DNA of 64,000 nucleotides, taken from NCBI GenBank assembly GCA_036378535.1, contig DASUWH010000030.1:10612-74611 (forward strand). The letters are read 5' to 3'. This document shows, one piece after another, positions 1 to 8,816 of the stretch. The first letter of the stretch is position 1, and each line of letters starts with the position of its first letter. A program made the translations under genes and the position numbers. The notes beneath the pieces are model-generated. The model ran no database searches. It was not told where the DNA came from and saw nothing but the letters and a program-made list of their open reading frames with translations. Source of the stretch: Gp1-AA122 sp036378535 (GTDB lineage Bacteria > Acidobacteriota > Terriglobia > Terriglobales > Acidobacteriaceae).

Positions 1-228
1 CACGTGGACGACTTGCGGCGTCACGTTCTTGGCGCGATCACCGATGGTGTGAATGATGACACCGCAACTCACCGAGCAGTAAGGGCAGGTGCTGCGCGTT
101 TCCGTGGTGCGCGAAATTTTCAGAGAAGCGGTTTGTGCGTACAGGGGTTGGAGCTCAAAACCGAGCACCGAAACTCCAACCGCACCGGCCACTCCTGTCT
201 TGAGGAAGGAACGTCGCGAGAGGTCCAT
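1..228 (-). CDS. Formate dehydrogenase alpha subunit, N-terminal fragment
   Basis: This is the first 76 codons of a molybdopterin oxidoreductase; the rest lies beyond the window's left edge. The protein opens with a twin-arginine signal (RRSFLK at residues 5-10) and a hydrophobic stretch, then a CPYCSVSCG motif near residue 48, the start of the N-terminal 4Fe-4S cluster site of the FdnG/FdoG family. The ATG at 228 follows a GGAG about 6 bases upstream. It lies 152 bases downstream of fdhE on the same strand, which supports a respiratory formate dehydrogenase exported by Tat. Whether it carries selenocysteine or cysteine cannot be seen here. Other molybdopterin oxidoreductases are possible, but the fdhE neighbour argues for formate dehydrogenase. 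Confidence 0.85.
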   Translation of the reverse strand, partial: MDLSRRSFLKTGVAGAVGVSVLGFELQPLYAQTASLKISRTTETRSTCPYCSVSCGVIIHTIGDRAKNVTPQVVHV

Positions 229-380
229 TCAGGTCTCCGCCGGGTTAAGACCATCTACTTGGGAGCGGCAAGTGCCCTGCACTTGTCAGGAACAACCATT
301 CCCCACAACGATGAACGAAAAACTACACCCCGGCGGCGGGAGTGTCAACGAAAAGGGCGGGAACGAATGTTAAAATTTAG

Positions 381-1196
381 TTAAAAACCGACAAGATTGC
401 GGACAATTTTCGTGTATCCGCGACCGGCCGCCCACACATCGAGAACCGCCCACGCCGCTTCATCCACCAACGGAACAGCACGTCCAGCGATGGTCATGTC
501 TACGGCCTTGAGATAGCGCTTGCAGGTATCGCAGGCCTGGATATGAACATGCGCGCATTCTTCCGCAGAGTAGCGCGGGAGCTTCTCTTTGTCTTCTTCG
601 CCGCACAGCGGACAAATAATGCGCCGAAACAGCCACTCCCTCAGGCAGAAAGAGCATTGAAGCCAGCGGGTGGCGCCTTCACCTTCTGGACGCAGAATCG
701 CCAATTGCGGTAAGCCTTCGCATGCGGGACAGCGAGCCTGTTTCCAATTCGGATTTGGCGGCACTTGGGACTGCAGGTTCTCTGCCCATGGCTGCAGGCA
801 TGCGCGCGTGACAAAATCTTCAACCTCGGTCAAATCGTGCTCGCCTTGGCCGAGCGCCGACTTCAGAATCCGGTCCCAGTACAGTTCACCGTTTTGCTGC
901 AGAATCCTGGCGCGATGGCCCAATTCTTCCGGCCCACGCTCCGCTATGATCTGCAAAAGCGAGGGCAGGAACGAGCGAGGAAGGGCAGGATCGATTTGTT
1001 CGCCCAGCGGAGTTCCCGGCCGGAACTCGGCGTGGGCTGCGCGCGCGACTTCGCACTGGAACTTCAATACCGCTTCATAGAACTGCAGCAACGCCCCTGC
1101 GGCAGGCTGGCACGCCCGCAGTTCCCGAGCCCGTTCTATTCGAGCTTCCCACTGTCGCGGGGCACCCTGAAAATTGGCTTTGGGAACCGTGACCAT
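381..1196 (-). CDS. fdhE: Formate dehydrogenase accessory protein FdhE
   Basis: FdhE is a cytoplasmic iron-binding factor needed for maturation of Tat-exported formate dehydrogenase. The 271-residue product carries the family's C-terminal array of CxxC pairs: CPAC at 156-159, CSFC at 181-184, CPLC at 195-198 and CDTC at 222-225. The frame stays open upstream to 1313, but that part crosses a perfect hairpin at 1259-1293 and abuts the upstream gene's stop, so the start is placed at the ATG at 1196 (GGGAAG 12 bases upstream); the ATG at 1208 is an alternative. The formate dehydrogenase alpha gene follows on the same strand. Confidence 0.88.
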   Translation of the reverse strand: MVTVPKANFQGAPRQWEARIERARELRACQPAAGALLQFYEAVLKFQCEVARAAHAEFRPGTPLGEQIDPALPRSFLPSLLQIIAERGPEELGHRARILQQNGELYWDRILKSALGQGEHDLTEVEDFVTRACLQPWAENLQSQVPPNPNWKQARCPACEGLPQLAILRPEGEGATRWLQCSFCLREWLFRRIICPLCGEEDKEKLPRYSAEECAHVHIQACDTCKRYLKAVDMTIAGRAVPLVDEAAWAVLDVWAAGRGYTKIVRNLVGF

Positions 1197-1258
1197 CGAG
1201 GACAGCATCTTCCCACAAAGCGAAGTGAAGGTCCAAGCAGGCCGACCACCAAAACACA

Positions 1259-1293
1259 GAATTGGGGTGAGCTCTTGCGACTCACCCCAATTC
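1259..1293 (-). terminator. Hairpin after the Gfo/Idh/MocA gene
   Basis: A perfect 13-bp inverted repeat with a 9-base loop (arms 1259-1271 and 1281-1293) begins 20 bases past the stop of the minus-strand oxidoreductase gene. On that strand it is followed by TGTGTTTTGG, a weak T-tract. It probably ends the DegT-Gfo transcript before fdhE. Confidence 0.6.
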
Positions 1294-1312
1294 AACAACG
1301 AACACCGTCGCA

Positions 1313-2410
1313 TCAGGAATTCACGGGCACCAGCTTTTCTTCCTTCTTCAAGTACTCCTTTGCATTGGCTGCGGTGGACGGTACGACCTTACTGCCCGAC
1401 AAATAGGCCCTCAGCATCTCTACTTCATCCTCAGCTTCGTTCAGCGGTATCCGCACCTGGCCGCCCTCCACGGCTGCGCGGCACAATGCCATCATGACTT
1501 CGAAGCCTGCATATGCGCTGGCGAAATTGCAGGAATGTACTTTGCGCTCGTCGTCCAGCCAGTCGGCCATCTCTTGAACGTAGGGCGGCATATCGAGGTC
1601 GTAGTTCATACAGCCGGAGCCGGAGCTGCAACCGGTAGTCGTGACGGAACGCCAGCCGCTGCCCGTCAGGACTTCGGCGAAACCATCGCTACCTTGTGCG
1701 CCGATTCGACACTTCCGCCACCAGTAGTCGACCTCGGGTACATCGGGAGCGCCGGCGCCGCACTCGACAAACCCGCGCACGCCGTTCGCGAATTGAATGA
1801 AACCGCCGATATAGTCCGGTGAGGGATGCAAGTCAGCCAGCTTGCCCTCCCCAGCCGCTTGCGCCATCACCCATTCCGCGGCCACCTCGCCGTTGTACCA
1901 ACGCATGTAATCGATGAGGTGCGACAGCATGTGCATCATCCAGCCGGAGGCGATTCCGTATACCGTATGCACTCGGCCGAGCGCCCCGCTGGCGATAATC
2001 TCCTTCACCTTGCGATAGTGCTCGCCATAGCGATGCTGATGGCTGACCACCGCTTTTGTCCCGCTCTCGTCCAGCAATCGTTTGATTTCCATTCCTTCGC
2101 GGCTGGTCAGAGCAACCGGTTTTTCGAATGCCACCAAGCGTGCTCCGCTCTCGATGGCAACGCGGATCATCTCGACTCGCAAGTTCGGAAGCGTGCAGAA
2201 GCAGAAGACTTCAGGTCTAACTGACAGGGCAAGCTCCCGTGCATATTTGGATTTTGCCGACCCGAACCTAGCCGCAGCAGCCTCGAGGCGAGCGGTATCA
2301 ACATCGCAGACGCCAACTAACTCAAATCGGCGGTTTGCCTGAAAGGCCTGGGCATGATGAATTCCTCGCTTGCCCATGCCTACAACTAAGACCCTATAGC
2401 GACTGCTCAT
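1313..2410 (-). CDS. Gfo/Idh/MocA family NAD(P)-dependent oxidoreductase
   Basis: A 365-residue sugar-type dehydrogenase. The N-terminus has a Rossmann nucleotide site (VVGMGKRGIHHA) and the family motif EKP appears in LVAFEKPVALT. The start at 2410 overlaps the upstream aminotransferase stop as ATGA and has a GGAGGGCGCG ribosome site; an upstream in-frame ATG at 2428 is less likely. Family members oxidise or reduce sugar hydroxyls, often on nucleotide sugars. Pairing with a DegT aminotransferase is typical of amino-sugar synthesis (compare WlbA/WbpB with WlbC/WbpE), so a nucleotide-sugar substrate is inferred; the exact sugar cannot be read from sequence. Confidence 0.88.
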   Translation of the reverse strand: MSSRYRVLVVGMGKRGIHHAQAFQANRRFELVGVCDVDTARLEAAAARFGSAKSKYARELALSVRPEVFCFCTLPNLRVEMIRVAIESGARLVAFEKPVALTSREGMEIKRLLDESGTKAVVSHQHRYGEHYRKVKEIIASGALGRVHTVYGIASGWMMHMLSHLIDYMRWYNGEVAAEWVMAQAAGEGKLADLHPSPDYIGGFIQFANGVRGFVECGAGAPDVPEVDYWWRKCRIGAQGSDGFAEVLTGSGWRSVTTTGCSSGSGCMNYDLDMPPYVQEMADWLDDERKVHSCNFASAYAGFEVMMALCRAAVEGGQVRIPLNEAEDEVEMLRAYLSGSKVVPSTAANAKEYLKKEEKLVPVNS

Positions 2411-3546
2411 CGCGCCCTCCGATCCCAATCGAGGACGCGGTCGACCGTGTAATCAACTTCCTCCTCAGTTAATTCCGGGAACATAGGTAGCGAAATGCAG
2501 CATGCCGCGTTACGCTCCGAGTTCGGAATCGGGCCGGCAATACGCGCCTGTCCCCCCCAGGGATACCCTTCCTGTTGATGAATGGCGATTGGATAATGGC
2601 ACTTGGCATCGATGCCCTCGTCATTCAGGAATTGCAGCAATTGGTCGCGATGCTTTGCTTGCCTGGTTTCGATTACATAAAGATGAAACACGTGCCGATA
2701 TCCGGGAGTCTCAAACGGCAGGGTGATGTTGTGCGCCCGTTCCAGCCCCTTGCTGTATCGGGCCGCCCAATCTCTCCGCAGATTGTTCCACTGATCAATG
2801 TGTCTCAGCTTGGCGCTGAGTACGCCTGCATGCACATCGTCGAGGCGGCTGTTGTAGCCAATGCTGTGGCAGGAGCGTTTTTCCGAGCCATGGTTGCGCA
2901 GTTTGCGCACGATGCGGTCGATTTCGGGGTCATTGGTGACAATCGCCCCGCCATCCCCAAACGTCCCCAGGTTCTTTTGAATGATGAAACTGATCGTGGC
3001 CGCATTGCTGAGTTCAGCAACCCTGAACCCGTCCCCGTGGGCGCCGATCGCCTGCGCGTTGTCCTCGACAACCTTGAGATTGTGCTTGTCCGCAATCTTG
3101 CGAACCGCCTTCATATCGGCGCATTGCCCATAAAGATGGACCGGCACAATCAGCTTGGTTCGCGGGGTGATAGCGGCTTCGATCCTGGCGGGATCGATGC
3201 AGTTGGTACGCGGGTCAGAATCGACGAAGACTACCGTCGCGCCCGTAAACCAGATGGCCTCAGCAGTGGCAAAGAATGTGTTGGCGGTGGTGATGCACTC
3301 GTCACCTGGACCAATACCGAGAGCTTTGAAGCTTAACCACAGCGCGTCAGTCCCATTGCCAACGCCGATCGCATACTTGGTCCCGTGAAAGGCGGCTAGT
3401 TCCTGCTCAAACCGTTTCAGCATCGGACCCATAACATATTGGCCGCTTTCCAGGACCTGGCGAATGTTAGCGTCGATCTCTTCCTTAATATTGTGGTACT
3501 GGCGTACGTGCCCGTAGAACGACACGCTCATCTTGGTTTCAATCAT
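2407..3546 (-). CDS. DegT/DnrJ/EryC1/StrS family PLP aminotransferase
   Basis: A 379-residue fold-type I aminotransferase of the sugar-aminating family. Visible active-site elements are GNGTDAL near residue 64, EDNAQA at 161-166 (Asp162 for the PLP ring nitrogen) and the Schiff-base lysine Lys191 in QKNLGTFGDGG. The ATG at 3546 has a GGAAGGAG site 6 bases upstream. The members known best transfer an amino group to keto-sugar nucleotides. The overlapping oxidoreductase downstream would supply the keto group, so the two probably make one amino sugar for a surface glycan. A secreted glycosidase gene is divergent upstream. Confidence 0.92.
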   Translation of the reverse strand: MIETKMSVSFYGHVRQYHNIKEEIDANIRQVLESGQYVMGPMLKRFEQELAAFHGTKYAIGVGNGTDALWLSFKALGIGPGDECITTANTFFATAEAIWFTGATVVFVDSDPRTNCIDPARIEAAITPRTKLIVPVHLYGQCADMKAVRKIADKHNLKVVEDNAQAIGAHGDGFRVAELSNAATISFIIQKNLGTFGDGGAIVTNDPEIDRIVRKLRNHGSEKRSCHSIGYNSRLDDVHAGVLSAKLRHIDQWNNLRRDWAARYSKGLERAHNITLPFETPGYRHVFHLYVIETRQAKHRDQLLQFLNDEGIDAKCHYPIAIHQQEGYPWGGQARIAGPIPNSERNAACCISLPMFPELTEEEVDYTVDRVLDWDRRAR

Positions 3547-3772
3547 GGGATCTCCTTCCCTGGCGGCAGGGCGAACACATAGGCGCTCGCATCTTGGACT
3601 TCGCTGTTGGAGTAAGTCGCGGACTGTTCTGCTGGCGTAAGAATTCCACTGGAATGGTAACTAGACTGCCATCATGGTTGCCGTGATTAACCTCACGCCG
3701 AGTTGTGACTGGTTGAACCTTTCTTGCCAGCAAACGGCCGAACTCCAATCACGCTAGAATCTCTTTCACCGC

Positions 3773-5326
3773 GTGCATTCCTGCCCCATCCGCCGGCCCC
3801 TTCTGCTGCTAGTCGCGGCCCTTGGCGGTAGCCTCGGCAGCGCCTCACTGACAGCGAGAGATCCCGCACTCGTCCTTAGAAACTCCAGCCTCGATTTTCA
3901 AGCTGGTGCCCCGGCCACCGCGCACCGGAGTGCCCGCGCTCTGCCCCTGAACCGCTTCCAAGCTTCGCGCGCCGAGGCCACACCCCACGCCTATTCCCAT
4001 CTCGCGGTGGGAATTGCCGACGACTATTTCGACGGCACCAGCCCGCAAGCGCGCGTCCGGCGGCATCTTCGTGTTGCGCACCAGTTGGGCGTGAAGTATT
4101 TCCGTTGCGCGTTCAGCTGGAACGCTATCGAGAAGGTACCCGGACAATATCGCTGGGCTTTCTGGGACATGCTGGTGCGGGAGGCCGCCAGTGCTCATGT
4201 GGAGCTGATTCCGTATGTCGCCTACACGCCCCAGTGGGCGGCCGCGTCAGAGACCAATTTCTGGCGGCAGCCTCCGCGCAATCCCAACCTCTACGCGGAG
4301 TTCATGGAGCGCATTGTGGAACGTTATCGCGGGAAGATTCACGCATGGGAGATCTGGAATGAGCCCGACAATCGCGATTACTGGCAAGGCTCTGCTCAAG
4401 GCTATGCGGAACTGGTGCGCGCCGCCGCGCTGGCAATGCGTCGCGCCGATCCCTCAGTCGTGCTTGTGCTCGGAGGCATGAGTCACGGACCAGGCCCTTT
4501 CTTTCGCGAGTTGCTTCCGCACATCGCGGGATATGTGGACGTCATCGCGATGCATGCCTACCCGGAATCATGGGACGAGCAACGCGCCGAAGAAGTTTAT
4601 GAGCACTGGCCCGCACAAATGACCGCTCTCGTCGACGAGCAAGCGCCGGGAACCGATTTCTGGATAAATGAAATGGGGTACGCCGATTATCGTTTCTCGG
4701 CGAATCGAGCATCACCATACGGAATCAGCGTTTTCTATAATTACGAGCATACAAGCGCCTACCAGGCCGAATTTTTGTTCAAGACCGAGGTGATGGCGCT
4801 TGCCTTCCCACGCACGTCCCTCACGGCCTGGTATCGCATAGATGATTTCTCTTCCCTAACAACACACTTCTCCGCCGACGAGGTGAATTACCATCTTGGG
4901 CTGCTCGACGCTGCCCGGCATCCCAAGCCTGCTTTTTACGCCATGAAGTTCTTTGAGAAGCTATTTGGAGGGCAGGTGACTCACATCCCGGTTCGTCTGC
5001 AAGTTGCGAACACAGCGGGCAAGGTGAATACTCTTTCCGACGCTGTGGTCAATGTCTTTCGTGCTGATCGTTCCGAGCTGATCATCACAGGTTGGTTGCG
5101 CAGTTCCCTCCCCTCGGAAGTACACGACCACTCCGGAACAAGTCAGGATTCACGAAACGAAAGCGTATCCATCGCACTCCCCTGCCAAACGGTCTCGAGA
5201 GCACGGTCGTACGACGTAGAGGGACACGCTTTGGCTTCACCCGCCCGATTCGCAGACGGTTGGCTGAGGGGCACTCCACTATCCGGAGACCGCGTGTTTA
5301 TCGAAGTTCTGCAGTGTAAAAATTAA
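3773..5326 (+). CDS. Secreted clan GH-A glycoside hydrolase-like protein
   Basis: A 517-residue protein with an N-terminal signal peptide (basic start, then LLLLVAALGGSLG). The body resembles (beta/alpha)8 glycosidases of clan GH-A, such as GH39 and GH5: EIWNEPDN near residue 196 has the acid/base glutamate after Asn, and WINEMGYAD near residue 300 has the expected nucleophile glutamate. HAYPESW also fits. The start codon is GTG at 3773 without an obvious ribosome site. It is divergent from the DegT/Gfo pair, so a role in turning over or trimming an exopolysaccharide is possible. The precise family and substrate are not decided by eye. Confidence 0.8.
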   Translation: MHSCPIRRPLLLLVAALGGSLGSASLTARDPALVLRNSSLDFQAGAPATAHRSARALPLNRFQASRAEATPHAYSHLAVGIADDYFDGTSPQARVRRHLRVAHQLGVKYFRCAFSWNAIEKVPGQYRWAFWDMLVREAASAHVELIPYVAYTPQWAAASETNFWRQPPRNPNLYAEFMERIVERYRGKIHAWEIWNEPDNRDYWQGSAQGYAELVRAAALAMRRADPSVVLVLGGMSHGPGPFFRELLPHIAGYVDVIAMHAYPESWDEQRAEEVYEHWPAQMTALVDEQAPGTDFWINEMGYADYRFSANRASPYGISVFYNYEHTSAYQAEFLFKTEVMALAFPRTSLTAWYRIDDFSSLTTHFSADEVNYHLGLLDAARHPKPAFYAMKFFEKLFGGQVTHIPVRLQVANTAGKVNTLSDAVVNVFRADRSELIITGWLRSSLPSEVHDHSGTSQDSRNESVSIALPCQTVSRARSYDVEGHALASPARFADGWLRGTPLSGDRVFIEVLQCKN

Positions 5327-5365
5327 TGCCCACGCTCCGGATCGCGTAGCCAAACGCCGACCGCG

Positions 5366-6406
5366 CTACTGATCGTGCCGTTTGAGAGTCGGTCGGCTCT
5401 CCCCACTATCGCTGCCGCTGCCGGAGCTATCGGTTGTAGTCGCGCGCCGTAGGGTGGGATGCGTGCCGTCTTTCTGATCGTCCAACCTATGCCGGTTTTC
5501 CAGGCGGGCCACGCGCGCCTTCACATCCTGGAACTCGGAGCTGTCCAGTTTGTACTGCGGTTCAGCCGGCAGAAGGGTGTTGATCTCGTGCTGCGTTTTC
5601 TCCAGGCGGTCAGGAGTTTGCGGGTGGGTATCGAAGGCTTTGGCCAGGGTACCGGGTCTTTTCTTTTCCATGGCTTGGACCTTTTCGAAGAAGGCAGTAA
5701 ACGCCTGGGGATCGTAGCCGGACTTGTACAGATACTGCACCCCCAGGTAGTCCGCTTCGGTCTCAAAGCCACGGGAGAACTTCAGAAAACCCATGGGCAC
5801 CGCCAGCCCGGCAATGCTTTGCACCGCGTAGCCGATTCCGCCGCCTACGAATATCAGCGGAATAGATGCTAAGTTGAGCAACTGTCCCCGCGTATTCTCA
5901 CGGGCGATGTGACAGGCCGCCACATGGGCGATCTCATGGGCCATGACTCCTGCCAGTTCGGCTTCATTGTCCGCAGCAAGGATGAGCCCTGAATTGACGT
6001 AGAAGAAGCCGCCGGGAAGCGCGAAGGCGTTGACGTCGTCCGAATCCACGACCTTGATGGTGAACGGAACCTGCGAGTCGGAATTGCGCACCAGGTTCTG
6101 GCCGATCCGGTTGATGTATTCGGTAACGACCGGATCCTTGATGAGCTTGGTGGTGGACTCGATCTGCTCGGAATACTGCTTGCCCATGGCAATCTGGCGA
6201 TCCAGCGAGTACCAGTTGCTGATGCCGCGGTTGCAGCCCACATTACGATTTCCGATAGCGCTGATGTCCCGAAGGCTACCGTCGTGGTAGGCCTTAACAG
6301 GACGGCCGGAAGTCCCACTGCTTGTGCTCGTATCGGCGGCCAACGCCGGAATCGCGCATACAAAACCTACCAGGAGAGTTGCAAGAGCCTTTGCTGGAGC
6401 AATCAT
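5366..6406 (-). CDS. M48 family metalloprotease, exported
   Basis: A 346-residue protein with a signal peptide (cleavage likely after ALAA, residue 24) and an M48 peptidase core. The zinc motif HEIAH is at 157-161 and the third ligand is expected at Glu215 in ETEADYLG. Length and layout fit the BepA/YfgC-like periplasmic group without its TPR tail; the C-terminus is instead Ser/Gly/Asp-rich and low-complexity. The ATG at 6406 has GGAG five bases upstream. Likely role: quality control of envelope proteins. It converges with the glycosidase gene, 39 bases between stops. Confidence 0.9.
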   Translation of the reverse strand: MIAPAKALATLLVGFVCAIPALAADTSTSSGTSGRPVKAYHDGSLRDISAIGNRNVGCNRGISNWYSLDRQIAMGKQYSEQIESTTKLIKDPVVTEYINRIGQNLVRNSDSQVPFTIKVVDSDDVNAFALPGGFFYVNSGLILAADNEAELAGVMAHEIAHVAACHIARENTRGQLLNLASIPLIFVGGGIGYAVQSIAGLAVPMGFLKFSRGFETEADYLGVQYLYKSGYDPQAFTAFFEKVQAMEKKRPGTLAKAFDTHPQTPDRLEKTQHEINTLLPAEPQYKLDSSEFQDVKARVARLENRHRLDDQKDGTHPTLRRATTTDSSGSGSDSGESRPTLKRHDQ

Positions 6407-6578
6407 GGGACACTCCGACCATCAGACTATCTCTCTCTTACTACGACTAGATGCAGGATGCAACCCGATTGGTTACCAGCATGGGCAGGTGGCCGGTAAC
6501 GACGCGTGGAACCTCCCCATAGAGACTTGCTTGCGATTCTCAATTTCCGATTTCCGTCGAGATGTTGCCTGCGACGTC

Positions 6579-7832
6579 TCAGGACCCCCTCAGAGTCCAA
6601 ACATATGCCAGGCTGAGGAGGATCATGACCCCAGCCGTGGCCCAGGAGAGGCTGTTGTAAAAGCGTGAATTGACGAAGTCACCCATCAATTCCTTCTTGT
6701 TGACGAGCAACAACATAAATATGAGGACGAAGGGGATGGCCACACCGTTAATCGCCTGTGAAAGGATGGTGATACTGACCAGCGGCAGATTGGGGGTAAG
6801 GATCACGCCCGCCCCGGCCGCGATAAGAATCGTATAGAGCCAATAAAAAACGGGCGCCTCGCCAAACCTCTTCCCTACCCCGGATTCGAAACCCAGGCCC
6901 TCACACACGGTATATGCGGTCGAAAGGGGCAAAATCGATGCCGCGAACAGCGAAGCATTGAACAGCCCCAGCGCGAACAGTATGTAGGCGTAATCGCCAG
7001 CGAGCGGCCGTAGCGCCGCAGCCGCGTCGGCGGGATCGGAAATGTTTCGTAGCCCGTGCACGTAGAGCGTTGCCGCGCAAGCGACGATGATGAACCAGGC
7101 CACCAGGTCGGTGAAGAAGCATCCGGCGATCACGTCAATACGCGACAGCTTGTAGTCGCGCCGCGTGATTCCCTTTTCCACGATGGAGGACTGCAGGTAG
7201 AACTGCATCCAGGGCGCAATCGTCGTGCCGACTACCGCGATGGCCATGTAGATATAGTTCTTCTGTAAGAGCAGATGGCGATCCGGTGGGACTATGGTCG
7301 CCACCAGCGCGTTCGTCCACGCCGGCTTGGCCAGCACACCGGCGAAAATATATGTGATGTAAAAGAACGAAGCCGCCAGGAAGACTTTTTCGACGCTCTT
7401 GTATTGCCCCTTAACGACGATCAGCCACACGATTACGGCGCAGATCGGAACGGAATACATGCGCTTGAGGCCGAATAGCTCCATGCTGCCGGCAATTCCC
7501 GCGAACTCGGCGATTACGTTGCCGAAGTTGATCAGCAGGATGGCCAGCATCATGAAGAAGGTGATGCGGAACCCGAATTCTTCCCGAATGAGGTCGCTGA
7601 GTCCTTTGCCGGTGACCGCTCCCATGCGGGCGGCGATTTCCTGGATCAGGACCAGGGCCAGCGTTACCGGGATCAGGGTCCACAACAAGGCATGGCCGAA
7701 CTGCGCCCCGGCCTGGGAATAGGTCAGGATGCCGCCGGCGTCGTTGTCGACGTTGGCGGTGATGATGCCCGGACCAATTACCGCTGCGAAGATCAGGATC
7801 CGGGTCTTCCAGCGTCTCAGGAATCGTTTCAT
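6579..7832 (-). CDS. NRAMP-superfamily metal transporter, atypical
   Basis: A 417-residue polytopic membrane protein with about 11 hydrophobic segments and the NRAMP fold signature. In TM1 the usual DPGN metal site is replaced by DNDAG (residues 29-33), and in TM6 the usual MPH motif reads APWMQ (206-210). Canonical Mn/Fe transporters use the TM1 Asp-Asn pair and the TM6 methionine to bind soft metals. Loss of that methionine is a mark of NRAMP-related magnesium transporters, so Mg2+ or another substrate is possible; this is inference. No regulator or partner gene is adjacent, and the start at 7832 lacks a strong ribosome site. Confidence 0.85.
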   Translation of the reverse strand: MKRFLRRWKTRILIFAAVIGPGIITANVDNDAGGILTYSQAGAQFGHALLWTLIPVTLALVLIQEIAARMGAVTGKGLSDLIREEFGFRITFFMMLAILLINFGNVIAEFAGIAGSMELFGLKRMYSVPICAVIVWLIVVKGQYKSVEKVFLAASFFYITYIFAGVLAKPAWTNALVATIVPPDRHLLLQKNYIYMAIAVVGTTIAPWMQFYLQSSIVEKGITRRDYKLSRIDVIAGCFFTDLVAWFIIVACAATLYVHGLRNISDPADAAAALRPLAGDYAYILFALGLFNASLFAASILPLSTAYTVCEGLGFESGVGKRFGEAPVFYWLYTILIAAGAGVILTPNLPLVSITILSQAINGVAIPFVLIFMLLLVNKKELMGDFVNSRFYNSLSWATAGVMILLSLAYVWTLRGS

Positions 7833-7916
7833 TGGCGCAGTTCACTGACATAATTCTTAACGACCGAACAGAATAAATGTCATTGTGCATTCTGGCCAGA
7901 TGAAAACGGAGATCGG

Positions 7917-7951
7917 GTATTAGCTTTTAGCTATCAGCTATCAGCTCTCTG
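7917..7951. repeat. Short AGCT-type tandem repeat
   Basis: A microsatellite-like run built on TAGCTATC and AGCTATC units lies in the gap between the NRAMP and DUF2127 genes. It has about four imperfect 7-8 base copies. No coding role is seen. Confidence 0.4.
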
Positions 7952-8012
7952 CAAATGCGGCGAAGCGGCGCCTGCCAGATCCGTGTGTTGAGGGAGGATG
8001 GACAAATGGCCG

Positions 8013-8642
8013 CTATCCTGACCTACGCCAGTGTCTGTCGGGACGGGCTGAGAATGCGGGAGGAACTTTGTCCTTGGCTTGCCGGCGCGCCTGGCGGCCC
8101 CGGTAAATTTCCGACATGCGCACGTAGGCCACATACGCCACCAATACGAGATTGATCACCAGCGCCCCCCATCGGATGGGCGTCGAGCGCTCGATCAGAG
8201 CACGTATCTCGAACGGTAAATAAACGAGACCAGAAAAGATGGCCAGCCACTCACCCCAGACTCGCGTCTTCCATAGGCCGTAAGATTCCAGAAATCGAAG
8301 ACCCGAGTAGGTAAAGGCGATCCCTGCCAGAACGGATAATTGTCCCGCAGTGATCTGATCGGCGCGGTCCAGCAGGACTTGGGCAAAGTGGCGATCCGTG
8401 TCAATTCGGAAGAACTCCAGCAGGCCATCCACTACATCCCATACATCCTTATGGCGCAATACCAGAAGGCCCACGGCCACGCTGACCCCAATCAGTCCTT
8501 TGAGGAACTCAACTGATGCCACCGTGCGCAGGCCGCGTTTATGCCCAGGGTCGCTTCCCCGAATAATACCGGAATGTTCCTGCGGGGGCGGGCTCGGCTT
8601 ATCGATTAGCATCAGGCCACGAGGATGGGCTGGTCTCATCAT
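8013..8642 (-). CDS. DUF2127 family membrane protein
   Basis: A 209-residue predicted inner-membrane protein with four hydrophobic helices. It shows the DUF2127 pattern: a GLRTVASVEFLKGLIG first helix, a middle LDRADQITAGQLS segment, and RFLESYGLWKTRVWGEWLA near residue 115. The C-terminus is a basic tail. The function of the family is not known. The start at 8642 is an ATG; the ATG at 8612 is an alternative, since the first 35 residues are proline- and basic-rich and do not match the family core. Confidence 0.75.
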   Translation of the reverse strand: MMRPAHPRGLMLIDKPSPPPQEHSGIIRGSDPGHKRGLRTVASVEFLKGLIGVSVAVGLLVLRHKDVWDVVDGLLEFFRIDTDRHFAQVLLDRADQITAGQLSVLAGIAFTYSGLRFLESYGLWKTRVWGEWLAIFSGLVYLPFEIRALIERSTPIRWGALVINLVLVAYVAYVRMSEIYRGRQARRQAKDKVPPAFSARPDRHWRRSG

Positions 8643-8816
8643 ACCGTAAGCTAAGAAACCGAAGTCAAAGACTCACGCGTCGGAACAGTCTGTGATGAGA
8701 TTTATCGTTGGCGCGATGGCAGCGCAACATTTGTTCTATGCAAGACAAACGTAAATACCCGACCCGCCACTCGGTACGGAGTCGCAGCTCTGATAACAAA
8801 GTAGATTGGACAACGC

